Positions 8,669 to 18,727 of a stretch of DNA of 53,212 nt are shown in pieces. The stretch covers positions 1-53,212 of the forward strand of contig DASVWG010000547.1 in assembly GCA_036389695.1 (NCBI GenBank). The letters are read 5' to 3'. Within the stretch, counting starts at the first letter, position 1. Each line of letters begins with the position of its first letter. Source of the stretch: JALZHR01 sp036389695 (GTDB taxonomy: Bacteria; Acidobacteriota; Blastocatellia; Pyrinomonadales; Pyrinomonadaceae). A program made the position numbers and the translations under genes. The notes under the pieces are model-generated. The model worked only from the letters and a program-made list of their open reading frames with translations. It searched no databases and was not told where the DNA came from.

Positions 8669-8971
8669 ATGGCAGCTACTACAAAGAAGCGTTTGACACA
8701 AACTGAAATCATTAATCAATTGGCGGAAAAATCCGGCTTGAAAAAAGCGCAGGCGAAAGAATTTTTCAATGCTTTAGCGGCTCTCGCGTCGAGCGAAGTC
8801 AAAAAGAACGGAGAATTCACCGTGCCCGGCTTTGGCAAACTGGTGAAAGCAACCCGCAAGGCGCGCGAAGGACGTAATCCGGCAACCGGCGACGTCATCA
8901 AGATTCCAGCCAAAACCACTGTCAAATTCCGCATCGGCAAAGCCTTGAAAGATACTATCGGCGGAAAATAA
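8669..8971 (+). CDS. hup: HU family DNA-binding protein
   Basis: 100 residues, normal for HU/IHF. The helical dimerisation part (TQTEIINQLAEKSGLKKAQAK) is followed by the GEFTVPGFGKL strand region and the DNA-binding arm with GRNPATGDVIKIPAKTTVKFR. The RNPATG motif carries the Pro that intercalates DNA. It bends and compacts DNA as a dimer in the nucleoid. The Shine-Dalgarno GGAGGT (8651-8656) lies 12 bases before the ATG. A strong terminator follows at 9001. Confidence 0.96.
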   Translation: MAATTKKRLTQTEIINQLAEKSGLKKAQAKEFFNALAALASSEVKKNGEFTVPGFGKLVKATRKAREGRNPATGDVIKIPAKTTVKFRIGKALKDTIGGK

Positions 8972-9000
8972 TATTTCGCAGTGGAACTTAATACTTTTTG

Positions 9001-9036
9001 ACCGGCGAGCGGCTGTTTAGCTCGCCGGTCTTTTTT
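9001..9036 (+). terminator. rho-independent terminator after HU gene
   Basis: Perfect stem ACCGGCGAGC / GCTCGCCGGT (9001-9010 with 9020-9029), 9-nt loop, followed by a run of six T after one C. Confidence 0.93.
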
Positions 9037-9230
9037 GCCCGCTGCCCGCGCTTGAGAAAAATGTTACAAACTTCCGAAAAAAAATGGTGACAAAAGCCGA
9101 ATTTTTTGTTACGATTCTATTTTCATGCAGGAAATAAAAGCTAAATGCAGTTTTTTAGCAACCTTTAAATATCAATTTTCAACTAATTTTTTTGGAACTG
9201 GATTTATTTTAATTCGTTTTTTTACATAAC

Positions 9231-9248
9231 TTGTCGCGTTTGCGACAA
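9231..9248. promoter_or_regulatory. 18-bp palindrome, possible operator
   Basis: TTGTCGC-GTTT-GCGACAA is a perfect 7+7 inverted repeat about 50 bases before the start of the small gene at 9302. Its size and symmetry fit a dimeric repressor site. There is no T-run after it, so it is not a terminator. The regulator is unknown. Confidence 0.5.
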
Positions 9249-9287
9249 AATTCACAAGGGTTCGTGGGAATTAATTTATGAACTTGG

Positions 9288-9295
9288 AAGGAGAG
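9288..9295 (+). promoter_or_regulatory. ribosome binding site deciding a GTG start
   Basis: AAGGAGAG centred eight bases before the GTG at 9302. The upstream in-frame ATG at 9278 has no such site and would place this sequence inside the coding region, so GTG 9302 is the preferred start. Confidence 0.6.
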
Positions 9296-9301
9296 TATAA
9301 A

Positions 9302-9550
9302 GTGGCAGCAGCTAAACCGATGACATTGCAGGACAGAATCCTGCAGATTGACCATATTCAGGCACGCCGTTTTTCAAAATTAAACGGTGCGGCTTTAGAA
9401 ATAGCGACGGAGGGAATCATCCGTCATCTGCGCGCGTGCGCTCGGATGGACGTTAATCCTGACGCTTCAGCCGTGCGCGAAATCATCGACGACGCGTTAA
9501 ACGGACGCCGCGTTTTTGCGGAAACGTCAAACGATATTCGCGTCGCCTAG
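9302..9550 (+). CDS. small protein of unknown function
   Basis: 82 residues from the GTG at 9302 (90 from the ATG at 9278). It has no signal peptide or membrane segment. It is predicted helical with a charged, Arg-rich middle (about IIRHLRACARMD) and an acidic C-terminal half. It is flanked by a possible operator palindrome upstream and a textbook terminator downstream, so it is an independent transcription unit and very likely a real gene. I do not recognise a family. The basic helix could bind nucleic acid, but that is only a guess. Confidence 0.7.
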   Translation: MAAAKPMTLQDRILQIDHIQARRFSKLNGAALEIATEGIIRHLRACARMDVNPDASAVREIIDDALNGRRVFAETSNDIRVA

Positions 9551-9582
9551 TTGTTTTTATATTTATTAGTAATACAAAATGA

Positions 9583-9610
9583 GACCGCCGGAAAACGGCG
9601 GTCTTTTTTT
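9583..9610 (+). terminator. rho-independent terminator
   Basis: Stem GACCGCCG / CGGCGGTC (9583-9590 with 9596-9603), loop GAAAA, followed by seven T. It ends the small gene at 9302-9550. Confidence 0.93.
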
Positions 9611-9613
9611 ATT

Positions 9614-9710
9614 TAGTCCTTAGTCCTTTGTCCTTTGTCCTTCGCTGGTTGAGCTAAAGCTGAGAATGTAATTTATGCTCAACAGGCAAAGGACTAAGGA
9701 CTAAGGACTA
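9614..9710. repeat. tandem-arm hairpin (AGTCCTTAGTCCTTTG type)
   Basis: The left arm 9615-9642 is made of (A/T)GTCCTT units and the right arm 9687-9710 of AAGGACT units. It lies between convergent genes. The right arm encodes the last residues (Asn-Ser-Pro) and the stop codon of the minus-strand membrane protein. Confidence 0.88.
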
Positions 9711-11497
9711 TTTTTTAATTTGACTTGATAAAGCGTGTAATCGCCGTAGATTTCGGCAGCGCCGCGTTCATACCATTTATCGAGATTCGTGAAATCCGCC
9801 TGCCAGACGGTCGGGACGACGACGTAGGAAAGCGTCGGGTTGGAAGCCTTTTCGATGCCGAAGCTTTGGCGATATGCGCCGTAGCGGGCGGCTTCGTCGT
9901 CGATTTCGCCGTAGGTCAGAGGCTTGTATTCGGAGTTCAGGCGGTCGGTGTGCCTGCCCCAGCCGAAAAGCGCGATCATCGAGACGAAATCGCCGTTTTT
10001 CATCGCATAAGCAAGCTGATTTTCGTCCACGTTCGTGTAATAAAGATACTGGTAATAACGCTCCTTGTTTTCCTGCCACGTGACGCCCGCGAAAACGTGT
10101 TGATGACGCGCCCAGAGGACGGATTGCGGCGCGACGGTCGGCAAATCGTCGCCTTGCAGCATACTGAAAGGCATTATCACGCCGCGCGTCGTCTCGTTTT
10201 TGTGCAGCTCTTCGAGCCGCCGCGCCACCGCCATTCCCTTGTCGCGGTCGATGTTTGCGTCGTCCAGAATCCGCACCGTGTAATGACATTCGACGATTCC
10301 CCAGACGGTCGCCAGCAAAGCCAGAGCGGTCAGAGTCATTTTCGAAAAAGCCGGATTTTTCTCACTGATGCCGCGCCAGAGCAAACCGAGAGCGACTACC
10401 AAGGCTAAAGCGGCGACGTAATTTCCGATAAAAACCTGATAATGAATCGGCTGGAGCGAGCGCCCCGTGATGATTTGCTGATTAAGAACGATGAGCGGCA
10501 GAAGCGCGAAAGAAAACGCGAACAGCGTCGCGCGGTCTTTCAGATTAATCGCTTTCAGCACGAGCGCGAGAACGAGCATCACCAAAACGGCGTAACAGAT
10601 AATCGCGGGCATCCGCAGTAAATCCGGCGCGCGCGTGAAGACGAGCATCTGCACGTCGTCCATCGTGTGCGAGCGATTCGAGAGCAGAATCGCATACGGC
10701 ACGAGCGCAACCGCGCACGCGATACCAAGCGCGATAAACGCTTTAAAATCCTTCTGCCAGCCTTCAGGACGCACGACGAGCCATATGAGCACGACACACG
10801 CCAGCCAAGCCGCCGCCGTCGTCCACGTATAAAAATACGAAAAGACCATGAAAGCGAAACACAGCGAAGCCAGAACGCAGTAAACGACGCGCTTTCGCAT
10901 ATCTTCGCTCGTCACCAGAAGCCAGACGAAGGCGCACATCGAAAAGAAAACCGCGAACGGGACGGCGGGAATGTATCGCCGGAAGCCCGGAAAATACGGA
11001 TACGAATAGCTCGTGCCTAAAATCTCGCCGATTGCGCCTTCGCCCGCCGCCAGAGCGCCGCCGCAGAGGACGATGAGCGTCGCCGTCATCGCGTAAAACG
11101 AATCGTCCGTGATGCGCCCGACCAGCCAGAAACAAGCCAGCGCCGTCAGAAAAGCGGCGATGCCGCCCGCCAGCCACATCGCCGTCGGCGCGGAAATCCC
11201 GAAAGCGCGCGCTGGAAGCGCAATCGTATAAGGCGCGGCGAATTGTATCGAGAAAAGCGATTCTTCCTGTTTGTGCTCCGCCGTATCGTCGCGCCCCGTA
11301 TAAGGGTCGTTGCGGCGCGGTCTGCCGTCAATCAGAGCGCGCAGATAAGAGGCGTAAGCCACTTCGTCAATGTCGTTAAAGGCGTAATGCCCCTGCCAAT
11401 CGTCGCCGCGCAGATACCACATTTTCATCTGCGGATACATTCCGCAAACGAGCAGGACAATGCCCGCCAGAATTCCCAATCGCCAACGTAATTTCAT
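9701..11497 (-). CDS. polytopic membrane protein, GT-C-like, function unknown
   Basis: 598 residues from the ATG at 11497. An upstream in-frame ATG at 11527 lies in repeat sequence and is unlikely. There are about ten to eleven membrane helices from residue 5 to about 410, then a soluble C-terminal domain of about 190 residues. The first loop has a DIDE motif with RGDDWQGHYAFNDIDEVAYASYLRA, the acidic loop position typical of GT-C glycosyltransferases that use polyprenyl-linked sugars. No family is recognised with certainty. The soluble C-terminal part resembles the YfhO-like group in general layout only. The C-terminal three residues and stop come from the hairpin at 9614-9710. Standalone gene. 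Confidence 0.72.
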   Translation of the reverse strand: MKLRWRLGILAGIVLLVCGMYPQMKMWYLRGDDWQGHYAFNDIDEVAYASYLRALIDGRPRRNDPYTGRDDTAEHKQEESLFSIQFAAPYTIALPARAFGISAPTAMWLAGGIAAFLTALACFWLVGRITDDSFYAMTATLIVLCGGALAAGEGAIGEILGTSYSYPYFPGFRRYIPAVPFAVFFSMCAFVWLLVTSEDMRKRVVYCVLASLCFAFMVFSYFYTWTTAAAWLACVVLIWLVVRPEGWQKDFKAFIALGIACAVALVPYAILLSNRSHTMDDVQMLVFTRAPDLLRMPAIICYAVLVMLVLALVLKAINLKDRATLFAFSFALLPLIVLNQQIITGRSLQPIHYQVFIGNYVAALALVVALGLLWRGISEKNPAFSKMTLTALALLATVWGIVECHYTVRILDDANIDRDKGMAVARRLEELHKNETTRGVIMPFSMLQGDDLPTVAPQSVLWARHQHVFAGVTWQENKERYYQYLYYTNVDENQLAYAMKNGDFVSMIALFGWGRHTDRLNSEYKPLTYGEIDDEAARYGAYRQSFGIEKASNPTLSYVVVPTVWQADFTNLDKWYERGAAEIYGDYTLYQVKLKNSP

Positions 11498-11687
11498 ATA
11501 GGAAAAAAAGAAACCACAGATTAGCACAGATAAACGCGGATAAGAAAAGAGATGAGCCGCGAAAGAACACGAAAGAGCGCGAAAAAGAGTTAAAAAATTT
11601 TCGTATTTGTTCGCGCTGTTTTGCGGATGCTTCTGTTTCGACTCTCGACTCTGGACTCACGACCCTCGACTGTTTAAAATTGTCGCT
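11498..11687. repeat. intergenic tract of short tandem repeats
   Basis: Between divergent genes. It holds CACAGATTAGCACAGATAAA-type units (11513-11544), CGCGAAAGAACACGAAAG units (about 11558-11585) with a weak inverted partner near 11600-11630, and CTCGACTCTGGACTC-type units (about 11640-11670). The same CACAGAT and CACGAAAG families recur elsewhere in the window. Promoters for both genes must lie in this tract or at its edges. Confidence 0.7.
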
Positions 11688-12140
11688 ATGAGCTTAAAAG
11701 ACAAGATTACCGGCGATTTGACCGCCGCGATGAAGGCGAAAGACGCCGCCCGGCTTTCCGTTTTGCGCATGGTGAAATCGAATTTAATGAACCGCCGGAT
11801 TGAAAAGGGCGGCGAACTGACCGACGAAGAAATTACCAAAGCGCTGCAAAGCCTGGTCAAACAAAGAAAAGATTCCATCGAGCAATACACGAGCGCCGGG
11901 CGTACGGAGCTTGCCGAAAAGGAACAGGCGGAAGTCGTCGTGATTGAAGAATATCTGCCGCAATCGGCGACCAAAGAAGAAATCGAAGCCGCAGTCGGGG
12001 CGGCAATTTCGGAGACGGGCGCAAGCTCGATGAAGGAAATGGGCGTCGTGATGAAAGCCGCGCTCGCCAAACTGGAAGGCAAAACCGCCGACGGGAAACT
12101 GGTGAGCGAAACCGTTAAGTCAAAGCTGCAAAATCTATAA
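11688..12140 (+). CDS. GatB/YqeY domain-containing protein
   Basis: 150 residues from the ATG at 11688. The open frame continues upstream through repeat sequence, but conservation starts at MSLKDKI. The family layout is clear: helical N-terminus with DLTAAMKAKDAARLSVLRMV, then the ELTDEEITKALQSLVKQRKDSIEQY segment, the EYLPQ motif, and a C-terminal tail domain with MKEMGVVMKAAL. The fold matches the tail domain of the GatB subunit of tRNA amidotransferase. YqeY proteins are thought to bind tRNA but their exact role is unknown. Often linked to rpsU/dnaG elsewhere, but not here. Confidence 0.9.
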   Translation: MSLKDKITGDLTAAMKAKDAARLSVLRMVKSNLMNRRIEKGGELTDEEITKALQSLVKQRKDSIEQYTSAGRTELAEKEQAEVVVIEEYLPQSATKEEIEAAVGAAISETGASSMKEMGVVMKAALAKLEGKTADGKLVSETVKSKLQNL

Positions 12141-12174
12141 TTCCGTCTAATAAATTGCATTAAAAGTATAAAAA

Positions 12175-12250
12175 GGCGGAAGCCCGCGCGTCAGCAAGGG
12201 CGCATTAGTTTAGCAAAATGCGCCCTTGCTGACGCGCTGGCTTCCGCCTC
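12175..12250. repeat. hairpin of the GCGCGTCAGCAAGGGCG family
   Basis: The left arm 12175-12207 starts AGGCGGAAGCCCGCGCGTCA. The right arm 12218-12250 is a near-perfect reverse complement. A second member of the same sequence family flanks 34728-34870, so this is a dispersed family and not a random hairpin. It lies between two genes on the same strand. Confidence 0.9.
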
Positions 12251-12312
12251 GTTAAATTTGCGGCGAACATAACCGACAAACCGTTCATCATAACTAAAAC
12301 CCGCTTTTAATT

Positions 12313-13260
12313 ATGCTCAGAAATAAGAAGTTTTTGTTCCCCGCGTTTTTCGGTTTGCTGCTGTGCGTCACCGTTGTAAGCTTCGGCTTATCCAAACTTA
12401 CGGCTTACGGACAAAACAGCGTCGCCGAGCTATCCGTTCAAAATATTACTCAAATTGACAAATTAGAAAGCCCGCGCGCGGCGACAAAGAAAACCGGCGC
12501 AAACGCGCCCGCGATTTCGTCTAACGCGATAGCCGAAAATCTCAGGTTAAAAGACGCTCTGGCGTGGTCTTTCGGCGGCAAGTCGCAGCGCGGCTGGTAT
12601 CTCTACGTTTCGTTGATTCAGGAAACAATCGAAAGCGAATCCGCTTCCGAAACGAGCGAATTTGCCCGCGCCGTCGCTGTTTGGCAAAGCAAATCGGGAA
12701 TCGCTCCGACCGGCGTTATAGACGAAGAAACGCTTTTTCAAATGATTACGGGCTGGCAATCGCGGCGTCTGAACAGCAGCCAAACGCCCGCGCCGGAAAG
12801 ACTTTTAGACGCGCCTATAGCCGACTTTTACGACCCGACCCGCGATGCCGATTTATTAAAAGTCGAGCGTGAAACCTACGACGCTTACAAGCGGATGGTC
12901 GCTGCGGCAGCGAAAGAATTAAGGCTGAAAACCACGTCGAACGGTGAGCTTGCACCCGGAGAAAAGTTCTTGAAAATTGTTTCGTCGTATCGTTCGCGCG
13001 AGCATCAGGCGAGACTGCGCGCCGCTTCGCCGAATTCGGGACGCGCCGGTCTGGCGGTCAATAGCCCGCATTTTACGGGAAACGCGCTGGACATTTACGT
13101 CGGCGGCGAGCCGGTTTCAACTGCTGACGCCAACCGCGCGATTCAGGTTGAAACGCCCGCTTATAAATGGCTCGTCAAAAACGCTTCGCGCTTCGGATTT
13201 TACCCCTATTACTATGAACCCTGGCATTGGGAATACGTACCGCGAAATTTAGCGAAGTAG
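12313..13260 (+). CDS. exported M15-family D-Ala-D-Ala carboxypeptidase (VanY-like) with peptidoglycan-binding domain
   Basis: 315 residues. N-terminal signal/anchor (about 7-30), a peptidoglycan-binding type-1 helical domain (about 113-150, FARAVAVWQSKSGIAPTGVIDEETLFQM), then the VanY/M15 peptidase domain. Zinc and catalytic residues are seen: SPHFTGNALD with His253 and Asp260, and EPWHWEY with Glu302 and His305. The SSYRSREHQ substrate-binding motif is at about 224-231. It should trim or hydrolyse the peptide stems of murein in the periplasm. Monocistronic, followed by a T-rich hairpin terminator. Confidence 0.9.
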   Translation: MLRNKKFLFPAFFGLLLCVTVVSFGLSKLTAYGQNSVAELSVQNITQIDKLESPRAATKKTGANAPAISSNAIAENLRLKDALAWSFGGKSQRGWYLYVSLIQETIESESASETSEFARAVAVWQSKSGIAPTGVIDEETLFQMITGWQSRRLNSSQTPAPERLLDAPIADFYDPTRDADLLKVERETYDAYKRMVAAAAKELRLKTTSNGELAPGEKFLKIVSSYRSREHQARLRAASPNSGRAGLAVNSPHFTGNALDIYVGGEPVSTADANRAIQVETPAYKWLVKNASRFGFYPYYYEPWHWEYVPRNLAK

Positions 13261-13293
13261 AAATTTTCAACCAAAAAAGTAATTTTTTTTCAC

Positions 13294-13337
13294 AAAAAAG
13301 GATAAAGCTGAAATTAATCAGCTTTATCCTTTTTTGA
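13294..13337. terminator. bidirectional rho-independent terminator
   Basis: Stem AAAAAAGGATAAAGCTGA with TCAGCTTTATCCTTTTTT (about 13295-13336). A-run on one side and T-run on the other make it work for both the peptidase gene (plus) and dnaJ (minus). Confidence 0.9.
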
Positions 13338-13353
13338 TTTATCGCTTTTCCTT

Positions 13354-14463
13354 TTACCCGAAAATATTTCGCACCTTGTCCATAAACGATGCGTCGTTAA
13401 ATTCCGTGTCTTCGACTTCCGCCAATTTCTCTAACAATTTTCGCTGTTCTTTGGTCAGAGTTTTCGGCGTGACCAGAGTGACGGCGACGAATAAATCGCC
13501 TTTGCCGCGACCGCCAAGGTTTGGCATTCCGTGTCCTTTCAGACGAAAGACGGTTCCGGTCTGCGTTCCGGCGGGAATTTTTAAATTTTCTTCGCCGTCC
13601 AGAGTTTTCACCTGAATTTCCGCGCCGAGCGCCGCTTGCGCGAAGGAAATCGGCGCGGAAGCATAGAGATTCGCGCCCTGTCGCTCAAACAGTTCGTGCT
13701 CTTTGACGTGAATGACGACGAACAAATCGCCGTGCATTCCGCCGTTTGTTCCGGCTTCGCCTTCGCCCGTGACGCGCAGTCGCGAGCCGGTTTCGACGCC
13801 CGCCGGAATCTTGATTTCCAGCGATTTTTCTTTTTCCACGCGTCCCGCGCCGTGACATTTTTTACACGGATTTTTGATGATTTGCCCTGTGCCGCGACAG
13901 TTCGAGCAAGTTCGCATCACCGAGAAAAAGCCTTGCTGGTAGCGAACCTGCCCGCTGCCCTGACACGTGATGCAGCTTTCGGGCTGAGTTCCCTTCTCCG
14001 CGCCTTTGCCGTCGCATTCGCCGCATTTTTCCAGACGCGGAATGCGGAGCTTTTCTTCTTTTCCGGCGGCGGCTTCTTCCAGCGTGATTTCCAAATCGTA
14101 ACGCAAATCCGCGCCGCGCTGCGCCGTCGTGCGTCGCCCGCGCGAGCTGCCGCCGCCGAACATATCGCCGAAACCGAAAAGGTCGAAAATATCTTCGATG
14201 TTGCCCGAAAATCCCGCGCCGCCGAAACCGGAACCCGCGCCGACGCCCGAATGACCGAAACGGTCGTAAGCCGCGCGCTTCTGCGCGTCGGACAGCACCG
14301 AATAAGCCTCAGCCGCTTCCTTGAATTTTTCTTCGGCTTCGGCATTGTCAGGATTTTTGTCAGGATGATGCTGAACCGCCATTTTGCGATAGGCGGCTTT
14401 GATTTCAGAGTCCGTCGCCGTCCGCGAAACGCCTAAAATTTCGTAATAATCTCTTTTACTCAT
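13354..14463 (-). CDS. dnaJ: chaperone protein DnaJ
   Basis: 369 residues. J-domain (1-70) with the HPD motif in QHHPDKNPD, a short Gly/Phe-rich linker (about 75-115), four zinc-binding CxxCxGxG motifs (CGECDGKG, CITCQGSG, CSNCRGTG, CKKCHGAG; about 148-218) and the two C-terminal substrate-binding domains with GDLFVVIHV and GDLFVAVTL. It stimulates the ATPase of DnaK and delivers unfolded clients to it. Last gene of the hrcA-grpE-dnaK-dnaJ set on the minus strand, but separated from dnaK by 297 bp of hairpins. Confidence 0.96.
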   Translation of the reverse strand: MSKRDYYEILGVSRTATDSEIKAAYRKMAVQHHPDKNPDNAEAEEKFKEAAEAYSVLSDAQKRAAYDRFGHSGVGAGSGFGGAGFSGNIEDIFDLFGFGDMFGGGSSRGRRTTAQRGADLRYDLEITLEEAAAGKEEKLRIPRLEKCGECDGKGAEKGTQPESCITCQGSGQVRYQQGFFSVMRTCSNCRGTGQIIKNPCKKCHGAGRVEKEKSLEIKIPAGVETGSRLRVTGEGEAGTNGGMHGDLFVVIHVKEHELFERQGANLYASAPISFAQAALGAEIQVKTLDGEENLKIPAGTQTGTVFRLKGHGMPNLGGRGKGDLFVAVTLVTPKTLTKEQRKLLEKLAEVEDTEFNDASFMDKVRNIFG

Positions 14464-14466
14464 AGA

Positions 14467-14572
14467 TTAGTCATTAGTCCTTTGTCCTTCGTCCTTTGAT
14501 AGTTGAAATTAACCGACATCCTTAATTTTATTCAACCTGCTAAGGACTAAGGACGAACGACGAAGGACAAAA
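14467..14572. repeat. tandem-arm hairpin (TTTGTCCTTCGTCC type)
   Basis: The left arm 14467-14498 is made of GTCCTTT/CGTCC units, and the right arm 14541-14572 of AAGGACTAAGGACGA units. It belongs to the same arm family as the element at 9614-9710. It sits inside the dnaK-dnaJ gap. Confidence 0.88.
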
Positions 14573-14579
14573 TAAAGAT

Positions 14580-14613
14580 AACGCCGACTCAAACGAATGA
14601 ACCGGCGTTTTTT
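14580..14613 (+). terminator. terminator-like hairpin on the strand opposite to the genes
   Basis: Stem AACGCCG / CGGCGTT (14580-14586 with 14603-14609) followed by a T-run reading on the plus strand, while dnaK and dnaJ are on the minus strand. It may block antisense transcription or belong to a small plus-strand RNA. No coding sequence is visible for it. Confidence 0.45.
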
Positions 14614-14659
14614 CATTTTGCGATAAGATGCGATTTTCTTCAAGTGAGTTGCGCGAAAC

Positions 14660-14760
14660 GAGGGATGAAGGATGAAGGATGAGGGATGAATAAAGAATGA
14701 AAGCAATGCTCAAGCTGCCTTTTCTTCTTACTCATCCCTCATCCTTCATCCCTCATCCCT
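14660..14760. repeat. tandem-arm hairpin (GGATGAAGGATGAGG type)
   Basis: The left arm 14660-14690 is made of GGATGA(A/G) units, and the right arm 14731-14760 of TCATCC(C/T) units. The right arm ends exactly at the base before the dnaK stop codon. Confidence 0.9.
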
Positions 14761-16566
<1,806 letters not shown>

Positions 16567-16630
16567 AATATTTTTTTTTTGAGTCCTTTATTTTGACGGG
16601 AAGAATCTGTAGACGAGCATTCGCGGGCGG

Positions 16631-17443
16631 CTACTCGGTTTTAAAAGAATCTAAATCTATTTCCTGAAATGCGGGCGCTGACGGGCGATTGCCGCCGGCA
16701 GAAACTTTGACGACGGCGTGGCGGATAACTTTTTCATCCATTTTATAACCGCGCAGAAGCTCTTTCGTCACGGTGTTGGGCGGATAATCGTTCGTTTCTT
16801 CCGCCGCCGCCGCTTCGTGCAGATGCGGGTCGAAAGCCTTGCCGAGCGAATAAATCGGCTCGATGCCCATCTCCGCCAGAACCTCGCCGAGCTGTTGATT
16901 GACCAGATAGATGCCGTCCAGAAAATGCTGGAATTCGGGCGATTTTCCGTCCGAAAGCGCGTCGGTCGAATCCAGCGCGCGTTCGAGATTATCGACGACG
17001 GGCAGCATCTGCGTCGCCAGATTGCCGACCAGCGAGCGAAAAGTTTCGTGACGCTCGCGCTCGATGCGCTTGCGGTAATTTTCAAAATCGTTCTGCCGGC
17101 GGCTCAAAACGTCGCGCATTTCCTCGCGCTCTTTTTCCAGCTGGCGAACCTGCTGGCGAAGCTCCGCCAATTCTTTATTTAACTGCTGCGACTTTCCGGC
17201 TTGCGCCGCATCACCGGTTTCCGGCTGGCTGCGCGATTCGTAAGCTTTGCCCAAACCGACGCTGCCCGCCTGATTCGAGCCGTCAAACGAATCGTATTCT
17301 TCAATCTCGACGAATAATTCGGAAGTGATATTGAGGTCTTTCTCTTTCGCTTCGAGTTCCTTGATAAAATCATCGAGCGAAGCGAGATTGTCAGCTTCGA
17401 TATTTTCGATAAATTGTTCTGGTGAATCGTTATTGGAGTTCAT
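16631..17443 (-). CDS. grpE: nucleotide exchange factor GrpE
   Basis: 270 residues, longer than usual (about 190-200) because of an acidic, Asn/Ser-rich N-terminal region of about 85 residues. Then comes the long coiled-coil (ELRQQVRQLEKEREEMRD..., about 90-140) with the conserved YRKRIERER segment. The C-terminal beta-domain has MLPVVDNLERAL, IGIEPI-like sequence, FDPHLHEA and LLRGYKMDEKVIRHAVVKVS. It releases ADP from DnaK as a dimer. It lies between hrcA and dnaK with gaps of about 65 bp on both sides, consistent with one heat-shock operon. Confidence 0.95.
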   Translation of the reverse strand: MNSNNDSPEQFIENIEADNLASLDDFIKELEAKEKDLNITSELFVEIEEYDSFDGSNQAGSVGLGKAYESRSQPETGDAAQAGKSQQLNKELAELRQQVRQLEKEREEMRDVLSRRQNDFENYRKRIERERHETFRSLVGNLATQMLPVVDNLERALDSTDALSDGKSPEFQHFLDGIYLVNQQLGEVLAEMGIEPIYSLGKAFDPHLHEAAAAEETNDYPPNTVTKELLRGYKMDEKVIRHAVVKVSAGGNRPSAPAFQEIDLDSFKTE

Positions 17444-17510
17444 TTCGGGTTTGTAAAATTATTTTCGTTTTGAAAAAAAAGGAGAAAATTCGTTTCATCC
17501 GGAAAAAAAA

Positions 17511-18674
17511 TCAGGAGTTTGATTTGTCGTCGATCATTATTTTTTCGAGCATGCGCGCGACGTAGCTGACAATCGAAATCATTCGCGCGTATTCGATGCG
17601 GGTCGGACCTACAACGCTCAGAGTGCCCATCGCCGTGCCGCTGCCGACGCGGTAAGGAGCCGTAATCAAAGAGCAATCCTGCAAGGTCGGCGCGATATTT
17701 TCGCTGCCGATGACGATTTGGACATTGCCTCTGGCGGCGGCGTTGCGCTCGATGCATTCATTGAGGATTTGCACCAGGCGCGATTTTTCTTCGAACGTCC
17801 GAAGCAGCCCGCGCAATCTTTCAAAATCCGAAAAATCCGCCTTCGCCACGATGTTCGAAGTTCCGTCAACGTAAACTTCGCCCAAATCTTCGCTTTCGAT
17901 GCTCTGCGAGCAAAGAATTATCGCCGTTTGCAGCAGTTTATCGAAAAGCGTTTTTTCCTCGTGCATCAGCCGCAGGATTTCCGTTCTGATAACCGCCAGG
18001 CTTTTGCCGCTAAACTCGACGTTCAGATAGCGAGCCGTACGGTCGAGTTCTTCCTGCGACAAAGCTTCCGAAAGCCGTATAATTTTATTGTGGACGATAT
18101 TCGGCGCGGAAACCATGACGACCAGAATTCGCTTGTCGGAAAGATTGACGAATTCGATATGCTGCAATTGGTCGTTTGCCAGAGAAGGCGAAACGACAAT
18201 GCCGACATTCTGAGAAAGAGCCGAGAGCAGTTGCGAAGTGCGTTCCATCAGGCGGTCGGGCGTCTCCTGAAATCCGAGCTCGCCGTTGATAAGCCTTAAA
18301 TCGTCGTCGGAAAGGCTTAAAACCCCGAGCAGGTTATCCACGTAAAAGCGATACCCCTTGTCGGTCGGAACGCGTCCGGCGGACGTGTGCGGTTGTTCGA
18401 CTAAACCGGCGTCTTCCAGTTCGCTCATCACATTACGGATGGTTGCCGAGCTCCAGCCGTATGCGTTGGCAAACTTTTCGGCGACCGATTTCGAGCCGAC
18501 CGGCTCGCCCGTCACCAGATGTTCGCTGATAATTGCCGAGAGAATCGCCTGCCCGCGGGCATCGGGAAAATTAGATTTTCTTGCTGACGTTACATCAGGC
18601 TCTTGGACAGACATTGTTTCGGCTGTTTGCGGCATACCGTGATGGGAAGATATGCTCATAAAAAGGAATAGCAT
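17511..18674 (-). CDS. hrcA: heat-inducible transcription repressor HrcA
   Basis: Up to 387 residues from the first ATG at 18674. Nearer starts (18659, 18635, 18614) are equally possible because none has a clear Shine-Dalgarno sequence, and conservation begins at about residue 37 (GQAILSAIISEHLVTGEPVGSKSV). Winged-helix DNA-binding domain at about 37-110 with WSSATIRNVMSELEDAGLVEQPHTSAGRVPTDKGYR, followed by a GAF-like domain and dimerisation part ending in SVVGPTRIEYARMI. It normally represses hrcA/dnaK operons by binding CIRCE. No CIRCE repeat was found by eye before hrcA or elsewhere in the window, so the operator may differ or lie elsewhere. Confidence 0.94.
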   Translation of the reverse strand: MLFLFMSISSHHGMPQTAETMSVQEPDVTSARKSNFPDARGQAILSAIISEHLVTGEPVGSKSVAEKFANAYGWSSATIRNVMSELEDAGLVEQPHTSAGRVPTDKGYRFYVDNLLGVLSLSDDDLRLINGELGFQETPDRLMERTSQLLSALSQNVGIVVSPSLANDQLQHIEFVNLSDKRILVVMVSAPNIVHNKIIRLSEALSQEELDRTARYLNVEFSGKSLAVIRTEILRLMHEEKTLFDKLLQTAIILCSQSIESEDLGEVYVDGTSNIVAKADFSDFERLRGLLRTFEEKSRLVQILNECIERNAAARGNVQIVIGSENIAPTLQDCSLITAPYRVGSGTAMGTLSVVGPTRIEYARMISIVSYVARMLEKIMIDDKSNS

Positions 18675-18727
18675 TTTAAGGCGAAAATTGTCAAGATTTT
18701 AAAGTTAAAAATTGTTAAAACAATTCT
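18675..18727. promoter_or_regulatory. divergent promoter region hrcA / SprT-like gene
   Basis: Only 53 AT-rich bases separate the two divergent starts (more if a shorter hrcA start is used). Promoters for both must overlap here. No CIRCE-type inverted repeat is present. Confidence 0.4.

Larger units (their letters stand above)
9037..9301. other. AT-rich non-coding region upstream of small gene
   Basis: About 265 bases with several T-runs and A-tracts and no gene. It holds the palindrome at 9231-9248 and the ribosome binding site at 9288-9295. Its composition suggests a promoter region for the small gene at 9302. Confidence 0.5.

Noticed and set aside
9725..10408. Plus-strand open frame opposite the membrane protein gene
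   Set aside because: Antisense shadow of a clear membrane protein frame, without own features.
13636..14436. Long plus-strand open frame opposite dnaJ
   Set aside because: It mirrors dnaJ in antisense; high GC at third positions leaves such frames open. No motif or ribosome binding site.
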